In this document: piece by piece, positions 48,135-56,870 of the stretch
Numbering within the stretch: the stretch's first letter is position 1
How the letters are laid out: each line of letters begins with the position of its first letter
From: Vibrio gazogenes
GTDB lineage: Bacteria > Pseudomonadota > Gammaproteobacteria > Enterobacterales > Vibrionaceae
DNA: 64,000 nucleotides
Reading direction: 5' to 3'
Assembly: GCF_023920225.1 (NCBI RefSeq)
Contig: NZ_CP092587.1
Span: 1,860,001 to 1,924,000 of the forward strand
Program-made: the position numbers and the translations under genes
Notes under the pieces: generated by a model
What the model was told of the DNA's origin: nothing
What the model saw: the letters and a program-made list of their open reading frames with translations, nothing else
Databases searched by the model: none

Positions 48135-48506
48135 GTGGTTGAACGGGTTACTTACGAAAGCTTGCCTCAAATTGCCGGGCCTTATGTCCATGCAACGAAG
48201 CACAACAAAACGCTTTATATCTCAGGGCTTACAGCTTATGGTACAGATGCCCAAACCTTTGGTCTGACAGCGCAGACTAAAGAGATTCTGGAACAAATCT
48301 CAGAAATCCTTAGGCTAGAGAAACGCTTAAAAAGTGATCTGGTGAAGCTAACAATTTTTGTTCGTGACATGTCTGCGTTAAGCAGCATCCGAGAGCTATT
48401 ATTTAATTTCTATGAAGGCAATTTACCAGCATGCTCGTTGGTTGAAGTTTCCAAGCTCATTCATGCAGATTTGCAGATAGAAATTGAAGCTGTCGTAGCA
48501 CTGTAA
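48135..48506 (+). CDS. RidA-like (YjgF/YER057c/UK114) protein lacking the usual arginine
   Basis: 123 residues of the Rid family, which deaminate reactive enamine/imine intermediates. TLYISGLTAYG (about 26-36), VKLTIFVRDMS and QIEIEAVVAL fit. The family's conserved PARS segment, whose Arg is needed for imine deamination, is PACS here (Cys100), so it may belong to a Rid subfamily without that activity. GTG start with AGGGAG 7 nt before. Followed by a deaminase gene 43 nt later. Confidence 0.8.
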   Translation: MVERVTYESLPQIAGPYVHATKHNKTLYISGLTAYGTDAQTFGLTAQTKEILEQISEILRLEKRLKSDLVKLTIFVRDMSALSSIRELLFNFYEGNLPACSLVEVSKLIHADLQIEIEAVVAL

Positions 48507-48549
48507 GTTCGAACATAACGCGATGTGATAGCACACTCAAAAATTCGGA

Positions 48550-48969
48550 ATGAATGGAATGGAAAGAATAGAAAAAGATCTTTATGACGCGGCAGTGCAA
48601 TTAATAGAGACCCGATATCCGACAGGTTGGGGTGGAGCGGCAGCAGTGAGAACCCGATCAGGAAAAATCCTAACAAGTGTTGCCCCAGACGTGAAAAATG
48701 ATGCGTTATCACTTTGTATGGAAGTTGGGGCTTATTTGGAAGCTCACAAATTAAATGAAGCGGTAACTCATTCGTTGTGTATATGTCGTGAAAATGAAAA
48801 TGGAGACTTTTTGGTTCTATCTCCATGTGGTATTTGCCAAGAGCGTTTGGTTCATTGGGGTGGTGATGTCAAAGCAGCAATCTCAAACGAAAACAATGAG
48901 TTGATATTCAAAACCATCCGCGAATTAATGCCTCACCATTGGTCGTTGGTCAATGGAAATACGCTATAA
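48550..48969 (+). CDS. Cytidine deaminase-like zinc protein
   Basis: 139 residues. Zinc ligands are Cys56, Cys93 and Cys96 (SLCMEVGA and SPCGICQERL) with Glu58 as proton shuttle. The CxE...PCxxC pattern is the cytidine/blasticidin-S deaminase branch, and its size agrees. Substrate may be a nucleoside or a nucleoside antibiotic. Likely same transcript as the Rid-like gene. A second ATG at 48559 is an alternative start. Confidence 0.82.
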   Translation: MNGMERIEKDLYDAAVQLIETRYPTGWGGAAAVRTRSGKILTSVAPDVKNDALSLCMEVGAYLEAHKLNEAVTHSLCICRENENGDFLVLSPCGICQERLVHWGGDVKAAISNENNELIFKTIRELMPHHWSLVNGNTL

Positions 48970-49015
48970 CGCGGTGTCAGGCGTAAGAGGAAGCGCTGTG
49001 CCAACACCGTATCAT

Positions 49016-49227
49016 ATGGCATTCGTTTGCTTGAACTGTCGAAACTTGAATTATCGAAAGTCGTTTAAGCGTGAATTCGATCCAGCTAAAGGTGCCCTAG
49101 CGAACTCAAGTGCCCAGAGTGTGGTGGTGCATCATACAATGATGTAAGCCCGCCTCTAGTTGATAACACTTATCATTTCAATAGGATTAAACGATTAGAT
49201 TTCAACCAGCGATTTAACCGAATATAA
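49016..49227 (+). pseudogene. Frameshifted small zinc-ribbon protein gene
   Basis: Reads MAFVCLNCRNLNYRKSFKRE, then DPAKGALAN, and after losing one base near 49110 continues in the next frame KCPECGGASYNDVSPPLVDN to RFNRI and a stop. Two CxxC pairs would form a zinc ribbon. A single T missing in AACTCAAG (restoring Asn-Phe-Lys) explains it. Function unknown. Confidence 0.75.
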
Positions 49228-49232
49228 GATCA

Positions 49233-49265
49233 TTAACCAAGGTTAACTTATATGAGGTAAGTTAA
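49233..49265. promoter_or_regulatory. Two overlapping palindromes on the mntH ribosome-binding site
   Basis: TTAACC-AA-GGTTAA (49233-49246) overlaps TTAACTTA-N7-TAAGTTAA (49243-49265). The second encloses the GAGG ribosome-binding site and ends one base before the mntH ATG. A regulator such as MntR bound here, or the RNA fold, would block expression. The sequence does not copy the E. coli MntR box. Confidence 0.55.
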
Positions 49266-50543
49266 ATGTTGCAGGCAATTTCGAATAATTCTATCCAGTA
49301 TCAGGCAACCAATATACTGCGAGGAAAAGCGAAAGGTTTTAGCTGGATGGTTATGTTCGGCCCTGCTTTAATCGCTGCCGTTGCATATGTTGATCCTGGT
49401 AATTTTGCGACAAATATTGAGGCCGGTGCAAAGTATGGTTATGCACTGCTATGGGTTGTGCTGGCCGCGAATCTGATGGCAATGTTGATTCAAGGTATGT
49501 CTGCCAGATTAGGCGTGGCAACCGGAAAGAATCTAGCAGAAATAATACGAGATCGTTACCCGAAACCTGTCGTCTGGTTTTACTGGATACAGGCGGAGGT
49601 TGTTGCAATTGCCACCGATTTGGCCGAGTTTCTGGGTGCCGCTCTGGCATTTAAACTGCTGTTTGATATTCCGATGATCTATGGTGCACTTTTGACAGGT
49701 GTTATCACATATTTAGCGCTGCTGACCCAACGGCTTGGATTCCGTTTAATGGAAATTGTTATCGGCGCAATGATTCTGGCGATTGCGAGTGGGTTTGCGA
49801 CGGAGCTTCTGTTAAGCCGGCCTGATATGGCCAGTTTAACCAAAGGGATGTTTATTCCTGATTTCCCGGATAGTTACGCAGTTTATCTGGCCTCGGGTAT
49901 TCTGGGCGCAACCATCATGCCTCATGTGATTTATCTGCACTCCGCGTTAGCAACAGACCGGATCAAAGCATCAAATAATCAGGAGAAAAAAACCATCGCC
50001 AGATTTTATCGTATGGATGTGATTGTCGGGATGGCACTAGCCGGGATTGTCAACATGGCATTACTCGCATTAGCAGCCTCGGCATTCTACGCTAACGGTT
50101 ACCACGATGTGGCGACAATATCGGAAAGCTATCAGCTACTTGCGCCATTAATGGGCAGTAAAATGTCCAGTATCGTATTTGGTGTCGGGCTATTACTGGC
50201 GGGATTATCTTCATCGATTGTGGGTACGATGTCAGGGCAAGTATTAATGCAGGGTTTTGTCCGCTTTACCATTCCGATTGGTGTGCGTCGTCTGATTACG
50301 ATGATTCCGGCTCTGGCTGTCATTATGCTGGGCGTTGATGAGCAAAAAGCATTGGTCGCGAGTCAAGTCGTACTGAGTTTCGGTATCCCGTTTGCTCTGA
50401 TTCCGTTAGTTATTTTCACTGCACGTCGTACCATCATGGGTGATATGGCAAACAGTAAATCGGTAACCTGGATAGGTAGCCTCATTTGTAGCTTGATCAT
50501 AGGATTAAATATCTATGTCATTTATTACACGATCGTATCTTAA
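49266..50543 (+). CDS. mntH: Nramp-family divalent metal (manganese) transporter MntH
   Basis: 425 residues, eleven or so membrane helices. Metal-binding helix 1 has DPGNFATNIEAGA (43-55) and helix 6 IMPHVIYLHSAL (about 218-229), both intact. It imports Mn(II) with protons. The adjacent DtxR/MntR-type gene supports manganese as substrate. Overlapping palindromes sit on its ribosome-binding site. Confidence 0.92.
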   Translation: MLQAISNNSIQYQATNILRGKAKGFSWMVMFGPALIAAVAYVDPGNFATNIEAGAKYGYALLWVVLAANLMAMLIQGMSARLGVATGKNLAEIIRDRYPKPVVWFYWIQAEVVAIATDLAEFLGAALAFKLLFDIPMIYGALLTGVITYLALLTQRLGFRLMEIVIGAMILAIASGFATELLLSRPDMASLTKGMFIPDFPDSYAVYLASGILGATIMPHVIYLHSALATDRIKASNNQEKKTIARFYRMDVIVGMALAGIVNMALLALAASAFYANGYHDVATISESYQLLAPLMGSKMSSIVFGVGLLLAGLSSSIVGTMSGQVLMQGFVRFTIPIGVRRLITMIPALAVIMLGVDEQKALVASQVVLSFGIPFALIPLVIFTARRTIMGDMANSKSVTWIGSLICSLIIGLNIYVIYYTIVS

Positions 50544-50547
50544 CGTT

Positions 50548-50964
50548 ATGCCTAAAGTGAAACAGAGCAGTGCCTTCAGTAAAGTCAAAGAAGACCATCA
50601 GGCTGAATTGGTTGAAGATTATGTAGAAGAAATTGCGGATTTGTTCGAATCCCGGGGAGAAGTCCGCAGTGCTGATTTGGCAAAACGGTTTGGTGTCAGT
50701 CCGGCGGCGGTGTCTAAGTTTATTTCTCGTTTGAGAAGTGCCGGGCTGGTTGAATCTGAACCATACCGTGGCGTGTTTTTAACACAGGAAGGAAAACAGT
50801 TAGCAGAAAAGGTGGCCAGAAGACATCACATTGTTTATGAAACGCTGATAAAAATGGGCGTCCCGGAGTCCAGCGCAAAAGCAGATGCGGAAGGCATTGA
50901 GCATCATTGCAGCGAAGATACCGTGAAAGCGATGCAGCGCTATCTGATGCTTTCGGCGGAATAA
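50548..50964 (+). CDS. mntR: Manganese-responsive regulator MntR (DtxR family)
   Basis: 138 residues. Winged helix (about 25-80, with VRSADLAKRFGVSPAAVSKF) and a metal-binding dimerisation domain with the His/Glu/Cys residues AEGIEHHCSEDTV. It should repress mntH when manganese is sufficient. The ATG at 50548, 4 nt after mntH, gives a protein aligned with E. coli MntR; an upstream ATG at 50515 would overlap mntH and add 11 unlikely residues. Confidence 0.87.
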   Translation: MPKVKQSSAFSKVKEDHQAELVEDYVEEIADLFESRGEVRSADLAKRFGVSPAAVSKFISRLRSAGLVESEPYRGVFLTQEGKQLAEKVARRHHIVYETLIKMGVPESSAKADAEGIEHHCSEDTVKAMQRYLMLSAE

Positions 50965-51465
50965 ACCAGAGGTGAACAGTGTTGGTGTTTGCCATGATTA
51001 CTTCACTTCGATTTGCACCATGAATACTGGACAAACCATGACGCGACGTTGTCATAAAATCTGGTTTAGAAGAGGGAGTATTCCCCTCCCCCTCTCCCGC
51101 ACAACGCCCCTCACATTTGATATTGCCGGATATCAAGGAAAATAGTGAAAATTTTTGCGCGTTTTCCAGATGGTGTATTGGGCAGAAAGCTGATAAGTTC
51201 TTAACATACAGGCAGTTAACTGTGCGCGTTTTCACTGGTCTAACGAGCAAAACGCGCTGCGCACTAATAAAATGTGATACAGGTATCTGCTCGGGAGTAA
51301 GATACTTGAAATTAGAAGATAAAACGTTTGAGTTAATACTGAAAGCGATGTCTGCAATAGTATTACGATTCGTACCTATTTACTTTGGCTATGTCGGTAA
51401 AGCTACAGAAATGGGGTTGATGATTGTCGCACTTTAGCAAGACGTTATGATTCAAAGGAAATTTT
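50965..51465. other. Interval with recombination-like junction, no firm gene
   Basis: 501 nt. Contains TGCGCGTTTTC twice (about 51160 and 51225), TCTAACGAGCAAAACGCG with a distant complementary TGCTCG (about 51240-51293), and a copy of GCGCACTAATAAAATGTGAT related to the junction near 48098. A 43-codon TTG-started frame (51306-51437) is probably a fragment. CAAGACGTTATG just before the Nudix gene resembles the core end of an integron attC site, but no complete site could be drawn. Confidence 0.4.
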
Positions 51466-51909
51466 ATGAAATACTATGTAACTGGTTTTCTATTTACAAA
51501 AGATCTTAAACATGTTGTTTTAATAAAAAAGCTAAATCCAAAATGGCAACGAGGATTATTTAATGGCGTAGGTGGAAAAATAGAAGAAAATGAAAAGTCT
51601 TGCGATGCTATGTCTAGGGAATTTGAAGAGGAGACGGGAGTTATTATAAATGCTGAAGAGTGGGTTCATTTTTCACATATTCATCGTCCTAGATTTTATC
51701 ATTTGGATTTATATTATGCTCATTCTGATCTTGCTTTTGATGTAAGAACTATTGAAAAAGAAGAAGTTCATATAGTAAAAGTTGATAACTTACCAGAGAA
51801 TATTATTCCGAACTTACAATGGCTAATTCCTTTAGCTTTAGATAAAGAAATGGATTTTTCAAATCCTATTTTAATGCAGGAAATAGCTAATGAAAGAACT
51901 AAATCATAA
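51466..51909 (+). CDS. Nudix hydrolase
   Basis: 147 residues. Full Nudix box GGKIEENEKSCDAMSREFEE followed by ETGV (about 36-59) within the usual fold. Hydrolyses nucleoside-diphosphate-linked compounds; the box and VGGKIE start resemble MutT/8-oxo-dGTPase-type proteins, substrate unknown. AAAGGAAATTTT ribosome-binding site. AT-rich compared with the core genes and flanked by GACGTTATG and ATAACAAATCGG, as a mobile cassette might be. Confidence 0.85.
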   Translation: MKYYVTGFLFTKDLKHVVLIKKLNPKWQRGLFNGVGGKIEENEKSCDAMSREFEEETGVIINAEEWVHFSHIHRPRFYHLDLYYAHSDLAFDVRTIEKEEVHIVKVDNLPENIIPNLQWLIPLALDKEMDFSNPILMQEIANERTKS

Positions 51910-51912
51910 CAA

Positions 51913-52017
51913 ATCGGTGGCGCTAATAGATTACCTGATGTGACTGCATTCCCAGAATCAATGACCTTCTCTGTCGAAGCAGTCCCTTCTCCTGACCAAG
52001 ACAGAAATACATCATAT
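51913..52017 (-). pseudogene. Unidentified coding fragment
   Basis: On the minus strand a frame reads YDVFLSWSGEGTASTEKVID followed by SGNAVTSGNLLAPP. It has protein-like composition but no ends, and abuts the transposase remnant. Family not recognised; a phage-tail or secreted-protein fragment is possible. Confidence 0.3.
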
Positions 52018-52018
52018 T

Positions 52019-52138
52019 TGGCTCCTGAATTTTTCGCTGCTCAGGTGTTAACGCTTTATTGCCTGCCGTTACGCCAGTTTTCTCTTGTTCAAGCTGTTTA
52101 ACCCAACGTCGGAGAACCGTTTCACCAATATCAAGGGA
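52019..52138 (-). pseudogene. IS3-family OrfA remnant
   Basis: SLDIGETVLRRWVKQLEQEK followed by TGVTAGNKALTPEQRKIQE, middle part of an IS3-family OrfA, distinct from the OrfA of the complete element next to it. Its front was cut off where that IS3 element begins (52140). Confidence 0.75.
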
Positions 52139-52197
52139 AGGGTTCTACCCATATTTTACGGACACATCTATAAAGAGGCATACTATGCCTAAAAGGA

Positions 52198-52491
52198 GTG
52201 TCTATGACCAAGCGAAGAAAATATTCTGCAGAATTCAAACGCGAAGCCGTTGCGCTGACTCAGCAACCGGGTGTCAGTTGTCGTCAGATAGCATTAGATA
52301 TCGGCATCAATCCTAACTTATTAAACCGTTGGAAACGAGAAGCGGAGCAGTCACAAGATAAAGCATTTCAAGGCACTGGCTCTCCTCGTGATGAAGAAAT
52401 GGCGAGGCTAAAACGCGAATTAGCTAAAGTGAAAAAGGAACGTGATTTTTTGCGAGAAGCGGCAACGTTCTTCGCCAAAGAGTTACCGTAA
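52198..52491 (+). CDS. IS3-family transposase OrfA
   Basis: 97 residues. Helix-turn-helix (about 10-45, [20 protein letters not shown]) and a leucine-zipper-like C-terminus (about 60-92, [19 protein letters not shown]). Binds the terminal repeats. OrfB would be made by a -1 shift on the slippery A5/T6 runs near the end. Confidence 0.9.
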   Translation: MSMTKRRKYSAEFKREAVALTQQPGVSCRQIALDIGINPNLLNRWKREAEQSQDKAFQGTGSPRDEEMARLKRELAKVKKERDFLREAATFFAKELP

Positions 52492-52505
52492 GGTATCTTG
52501 CGATA

Positions 52506-53332
52506 TTGCGCTGCCGCGATGTGTTTTCTGTTCGCCTCATGTGCCGTTGTTTGCGCGTCTCCCCTAGTGGTTATTATGCTTGGGTGGAACGTCAGCCAAG
52601 TGCGCGTACTCTTGCTAACGCAACGTTATTAAAACGAATGCGCGAGCTCCATGATGATAGCGGCGGCATTATCGGCGCACCACGTATGCACGAAGATCTG
52701 CAAGCCGAAGGGTTGAAGGCGAGCTTAAATCGTGTGGCCAGGCTGATGTCAGCGAATGGACTTTATGGCTGGCCGCGTAAAAAAGGTCGAGGGGCAAAGC
52801 GAAAGTCCGCACGTCCTGACGGTTTAAAGAATCATCTTGAGCGGGACTTTAATGCTTTGGAGCCGGAAACCAAATGGGTCACAGACATTACAGAAATTGG
52901 GACACTTGAAGGGAAACTTTATCTGTGCGTGGTGCTTGACCTATTTAGCAAGCTCATCGTTGGTTGGTCGATGCATCATCGACAAGACCGTCATATGGTG
53001 ATTCGAGCCGTCGAAATGGCGGTTTGGCCGCGACAGGAAAGACATCATGCTATCTTACATTCAGATCGTGGCACACAATTTACCAGCGGAGACTATCAGC
53101 GCTTTACTTAAACAGCAGCATGAGTGCTGTAGGCCATTGTGCAGATAATGCGGCTTGTGAAGGGTTCTTCGGTGTGATGAAACGGGAACGAATTAATTAT
53201 CGACAGTACCGGACAAGAAATGAAGCCAGAGCAGATATTTTTGATTATATCGAACGGTTCCATAATCCAAGAATGCGACGTAGACTGGCGAATCAAGACA
53301 GCAAGTTTACGTCTTTACTAAACCGTCCGTGA
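52506..53332 (+). pseudogene. IS3-family transposase OrfB, frameshifted
   Basis: Integrase-core transposase. HTH_21 part ([20 protein letters not shown]), first catalytic Asp in [10 protein letters not shown] and second in [11 protein letters not shown]. At about 53106 the frame ends in TAA after YQRFT; the missing part follows in another frame (MSAVGHCADNAACEGFFGVM), with the catalytic Glu. The shift separates the DDE residues, so the element is probably inactive unless the enzyme is supplied elsewhere. Confidence 0.87.
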
Positions 53333-53348
53333 AAACGGGGTAGAACCC

Positions 53349-53721
53349 CTTGGAGAGATAAACACCCCCAGTTTACGTAATTCATTACTCGTTCTAACTT
53401 GTCCATGAGCTGGGAAGTCGATGGCGTATTTGATAACGGCTTGCTCAGTTTCACTATCAACACGGTTCTTTAAATTCGGTGCCCTTCGGCTCTGGTTAAT
53501 CAGAGCATCAATACCCCCCGTCTCAACCAACTCTTGATAACGGTAGAAAGTATCTCTTGATACCCCCATAACCTTACAGGCTCTAGATACATTACCGAGT
53601 TCTTCTGCAAGATTGAGAAGGCCCGCTTTGTGTTTGATGATTGGATTGCTAGTATGAAGCATGAGAGTTACCCACTTTGATTTGTGATTAAGCACCTTTA
53701 ATCAAAGTGGGTAACTCTCTT
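53349..53721 (-). mobile_element. Truncated IS481-family element
   Basis: The first ~105 codons of an IS481-type transposase (start 53662, MLHTSNPIIKHKAGLLNLAE) with its helix-turn-helix (NVSRACKVMGVSRDTFYRYQ) and upstream the outer end with a large inverted repeat, GAGAGTTACCCACTTTGATT and its complement (53663-53721). The integrase core is cut off by the IS3 element at 53348. Confidence 0.85.
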
Positions 53722-53744
53722 CTTTTCAAATTGAAGTGTCAGAT

Positions 53745-53975
53745 CTAGTCGGAACTAATACAGCTTACATGTACTATAAAGAAGGTGCCATTATTAACAT
53801 TATAAGTAACTAAGTTGTTTCTACCATTGAAATTAATATTTGCAGTCCCTCCGTTTGGATTAATGTTCTCTTGATTTTGATCGACCCAAATTTGAACTGC
53901 TTCGGAGAACTGTATCGGATCTAAGTTTAAATTTTTGACGTCGCTTAGTCCTGATGGTTCGTATTCAACTTTCAT
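53745..53975 (-). CDS. Hypothetical protein
   Basis: 76 residues, starting MKVEYEPSGLSDVKNLNLDP with ribosome-binding site AGGATTG. Asparagine- and glycine-rich in the middle (NINPNGGTANINFNGRNN), predicted beta. No family recognised. Eighty-five nt behind the next gene and on the same strand, so probably co-transcribed with it. Confidence 0.55.
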   Translation of the reverse strand: MKVEYEPSGLSDVKNLNLDPIQFSEAVQIWVDQNQENINPNGGTANINFNGRNNLVTYNVNNGTFFIVHVSCISSD

Positions 53976-54060
53976 CGTTCAATCCTTATCTAATTCGGAT
54001 AGTTGTGTTATGTGGACACCAATTAATTGGCGTCTGTGAAAGATAAAGTACGGGTTATAC

Positions 54061-54699
54061 TTATTGAAGTATCCATTTTCCATCTTTGTACAACACTTTG
54101 CTAGAGTTCACCTGTGTCATGTCTATCTCTATTGAGTTACTTCTGGCTGTACTGAACATTGTTGATGTTTCGATGTTTTTCTCAAACCAAACCATTACGG
54201 ATTCTTTAGGTGTGAGCTCTACGTTACCTACAACTTCTTGCGCTTCACTTACGTATATTGGTAAACTTTTTTGCCCACTTGCAGTCGTTAGCAACTGATT
54301 GACACCAGTGTGGATTGGACCATATTCATTGTTAAAGGTAAGTGCGGTGCTTGAACCTCCGTCTTTAGCTAAACTCAGTTCTCCATAGCTATCTAGAGTA
54401 CATGTCTGACCAAGGTTGCAATTTCTGTTCTCTGTCGCAGCATGGACAGTCACGCCTCCAGCAAAAGTATTACTCCCAAAAAGTTGATATAGTGGAGTCC
54501 AACTAAAGGTATCGAAGCGTAAATACTTGTAGTTTGAGTGCCATACAACATTGAATGTGTCACCTACTTTTTTCGCGAAACATAAGTTGTATCCTCCAGT
54601 TTTAAGAACTTTGAAATCTTCGGAAGCGATTTCAATATGTACTTCTTTACTGACGGCTTTCATTGCTTCAATAAAGTGATTGTAATGTTCGATTTTCAT
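54061..54699 (-). CDS. Hypothetical beta-rich protein
   Basis: 212 residues; ATG 54699 is preferred over 54747 because AGGAA lies in front of it. Contains SWTPLYQLFGSNTFAGGVTV (about 67-86), an GQTCTLD stretch, FNNEYGPIHTGVNQLLT and a C-terminal part with VWFEKNIETSTMFSTARSNS. I do not know a named family, though the middle recalls secreted or cytoplasmic lectin-like bacterial proteins of unknown role. No signal peptide. Low-certainty function, good certainty that it is a gene. Confidence 0.6.
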   Translation of the reverse strand: MKIEHYNHFIEAMKAVSKEVHIEIASEDFKVLKTGGYNLCFAKKVGDTFNVVWHSNYKYLRFDTFSWTPLYQLFGSNTFAGGVTVHAATENRNCNLGQTCTLDSYGELSLAKDGGSSTALTFNNEYGPIHTGVNQLLTTASGQKSLPIYVSEAQEVVGNVELTPKESVMVWFEKNIETSTMFSTARSNSIEIDMTQVNSSKVLYKDGKWILQ

Positions 54700-54876
54700 A
54701 ATAATGTTCCTAGCCTTACTTGAGTTAAAAATGCTTGCCATGTTCATGGCAATATAAACTATAGTGCATATTGTGGGGTTGTGCTTTTTAATTTTAAGAG
54801 TTTCTTCACGGAAATTCTATTATGAAATCTATTGATATTCTTTGTATCCGCCCCATGATCCCACGAGGCGATATTG

Positions 54877-54970
54877 TTAGTGTTTGAAGTTCCAAGGTAA
54901 GAGTGCATCGATATCAGGTTCTGCTTTCGCTAACTCCTGCATACACTTGACCATGTGTAACGTGTATTTA
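54877..54970 (-). pseudogene. IS66-family transposase C-terminal remnant
   Basis: KYTLHMVKCMQELAKAEPDI followed by DALLPWNFKH and a stop; LLPWN is the usual end of IS66 TnpC proteins. Only about 30 codons remain. The rest of 54748-55042 holds no gene. Confidence 0.65.
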
Positions 54971-55042
54971 TCACATTAGAGCAAATTATTATGTAAGGAG
55001 AGGTTCGAACACAACCTATCCCTAATATTTTCATCAAGCGAA

Positions 55043-55948
55043 TTACTTATCTATTGACCATTCATAACGGTTACGTCCGTTAGTTTTTGCCCGATATAAA
55101 GCATGGTCTGCCCTTTTCATTGCATTGTGTGTCGATTCATGTTGCTGTTTTAGCGCTATTCCTGCACTAACGGTCAATTGCGTATCTTTGTGTATTTTTA
55201 TGGAGCGACTACTTTCTAACAGCGAGGATATGTAATTTTCTACAGTTGATCGCTCTTGAGTGTCTATGAATACTGCGAACTCTTCTCCACCTAAGCGGGC
55301 AGACATGCCGTTAGGTAGGTTTTTGTCAGCTAAGATTTGACCAAACTCTTGAAGAACTGTATCTCCTTTTTCATGTCCATAAGTATCATTAATTCTTTTA
55401 AAGTAATCTAGGTCAAGTATGATGATAGTTAGGGTACGATTTTTATAATTAGACAATACGCTATTAAAAAATCGCCGATTGGGCAATTCAGTTAATTCAT
55501 CATAGATAGCTAATTTTTTTATATCACGGATGTATCGCTTAACACTTTTGACTAATCTTCCCAAACCTATAATACACAGTACCATACCAACCGATCGTAG
55601 AAGGTCTTCCCCCCAAACGGATAACCATAGTGGCTGTTGGAATAGCTCATCCATAAAGTCGATTGTTCCAGATACGATCCAAAGAATCATTCCCATACTT
55701 ATAATGAGGTAGTTTTTTGGATTTAAAGGAGACGTTTGAATGATAAAAAACATTAATATAAGCAATAATAAGACGATTAGTTCAAAAATAAACCCATAGT
55801 TTTCATGGTTAATATTATTTATTTTCGACAAAAATAATATGTTGAAACCGACAACGGAAGATGTTGAGATGAATAAAAAACAAATCAAGAGTATTTTTAA
55901 TTGAACAAATTTAGCAGGCTCATCACTACTGAACACATATTTTTCCAT
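55043..55948 (-). CDS. Membrane-bound diguanylate cyclase (GGDEF)
   Basis: 301 residues. Four or five membrane helices (about 15-140) and a cytosolic GGDEF domain (about 150-300) with the active-site GGEEF in ARLGGEEFAVF and the family's DELTELPNRRFF. It makes cyclic di-GMP from two GTP. No RxxD inhibitory site is seen five residues before GGEEF, so product inhibition is not expected. The ATG at 55948 has AAGGAA 6 nt before; an upstream ATG is less likely. Confidence 0.88.
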   Translation of the reverse strand: MEKYVFSSDEPAKFVQLKILLICFLFISTSSVVGFNILFLSKINNINHENYGFIFELIVLLLLILMFFIIQTSPLNPKNYLIISMGMILWIVSGTIDFMDELFQQPLWLSVWGEDLLRSVGMVLCIIGLGRLVKSVKRYIRDIKKLAIYDELTELPNRRFFNSVLSNYKNRTLTIIILDLDYFKRINDTYGHEKGDTVLQEFGQILADKNLPNGMSARLGGEEFAVFIDTQERSTVENYISSLLESSRSIKIHKDTQLTVSAGIALKQQHESTHNAMKRADHALYRAKTNGRNRYEWSIDK

Positions 55949-56483
55949 AAATTTCCTTATTAAGGTCATCAACTAAATGCATGCCAGAAAGATTGCGCTT
56001 TTATTACAGTAAATGAAGTATTATAAGTGAGTGCTTCCGATCTACGAGGCTTTGTTGCTTAAATTAATGAAACTAAATCAAGAAGCTATGATCTGGTCGG
56101 CTACATCCATTAATCGCCGTAACCTCATGCCTAAACCTCTTTACAAACTGAAAACAGTTCTCCCGTAACCCCGCTTGCGAAAGCTATTCTTTATCGGAAG
56201 CGTATCAATCCAAAATATCGGCCATCTCGCCGAAGTCACGCAGATAAACAACTCAACGACGTAACTCTCAAATTATACTCTGTCAACCAGCAACAAACAA
56301 ATGAAAGTAACGAGCGAGTTGAACGTCGTTGGGGTCTCCGCAGAATTTGCCCGTAACTGTGTATTTGTTCGTTTGTTAAAAAATCGACGGGCATATTCGT
56401 TCACCTTATTATTTCGCTGTGAATTTTGGTGTTACCAACGGAGTTCGTAAGCTTTTTCATCGAAATTCTCAGTATCAAAATTT
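55949..56483. other. Interval with probable IS remnants
   Basis: 535 nt without an intact gene. GGCTTTGTTGCTTAAATTAA (56048-56067) resembles an end of IS5-type elements, followed by short frames such as MKLNQEAMIWSATSINRRN that may be the beginning of its transposase. The rest (56200-56480) contains no convincing frame. Confidence 0.45.
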
Positions 56484-56792
56484 CTAGTTGGTCTTCTTCG
56501 TCACCAGATGCAGCGGGAACTCATAATCGTAGGTGGTGGCTCTGCCCTGCTCATCGGTGAACTTGGTGACCTTGTTATAGGCGTTGTATTCATAAAAACA
56601 GGTCTGACCGCCCGACAACACCTGTTTGGTCAACCGCCCGCTGCGGTCATAGGAGAGCTCTGTCACGCCCTGACTGTCATGACGCAACCGCAACCGCCCC
56701 ACCAGCCAGCTCGCGCGACTGAATCACATGCGGTGCATCGTAGATGTATTGTTTGCGAGAAAATTTTGATGATTAAAAAGGTGGTAACTCAT
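56484..56792 (-). pseudogene. Rhs-gene fragment B
   Basis: 56484-56702 reads LRLRHDSQGVTELSYDRSGR to HLVTKKTN and is nearly identical to 63735-63952 of the Rhs gene at the window end. 56698-56792 instead matches fragment A (39900-39996), so two separate Rhs pieces are joined here. Directly left of the CRISPR array. Confidence 0.88.
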
Positions 56793-56870
56793 TTATACCC
56801 CGAAATGAGTTTTAGCCACTCAAATTCGGGATTAGATTTGCTAGGCTCATGTAAATACATATGTATGGCT

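Larger units (their letters stand above)
52140..53348 (+). mobile_element. IS3-family insertion sequence with imperfect terminal repeats
   Basis: 1209 bp. Left end GGGTTCTACCC and then TTTTACGGAC; right end, read inward, GGGTTCTACCC then TTTTCACGGAC. Contains orfA and a frameshifted orfB. The three bases flanking each side do not form a direct repeat, and both sides are remnants of other IS elements, so later recombination or an old insertion is likely. Confidence 0.88.

Noticed and set aside
48100..51910. A genuine mobile integron array
   Set aside because: No intI gene and no complete attC fold can be drawn; only short resembling pieces, and mntHR are not cassette-like. Reported only as a weak possibility.
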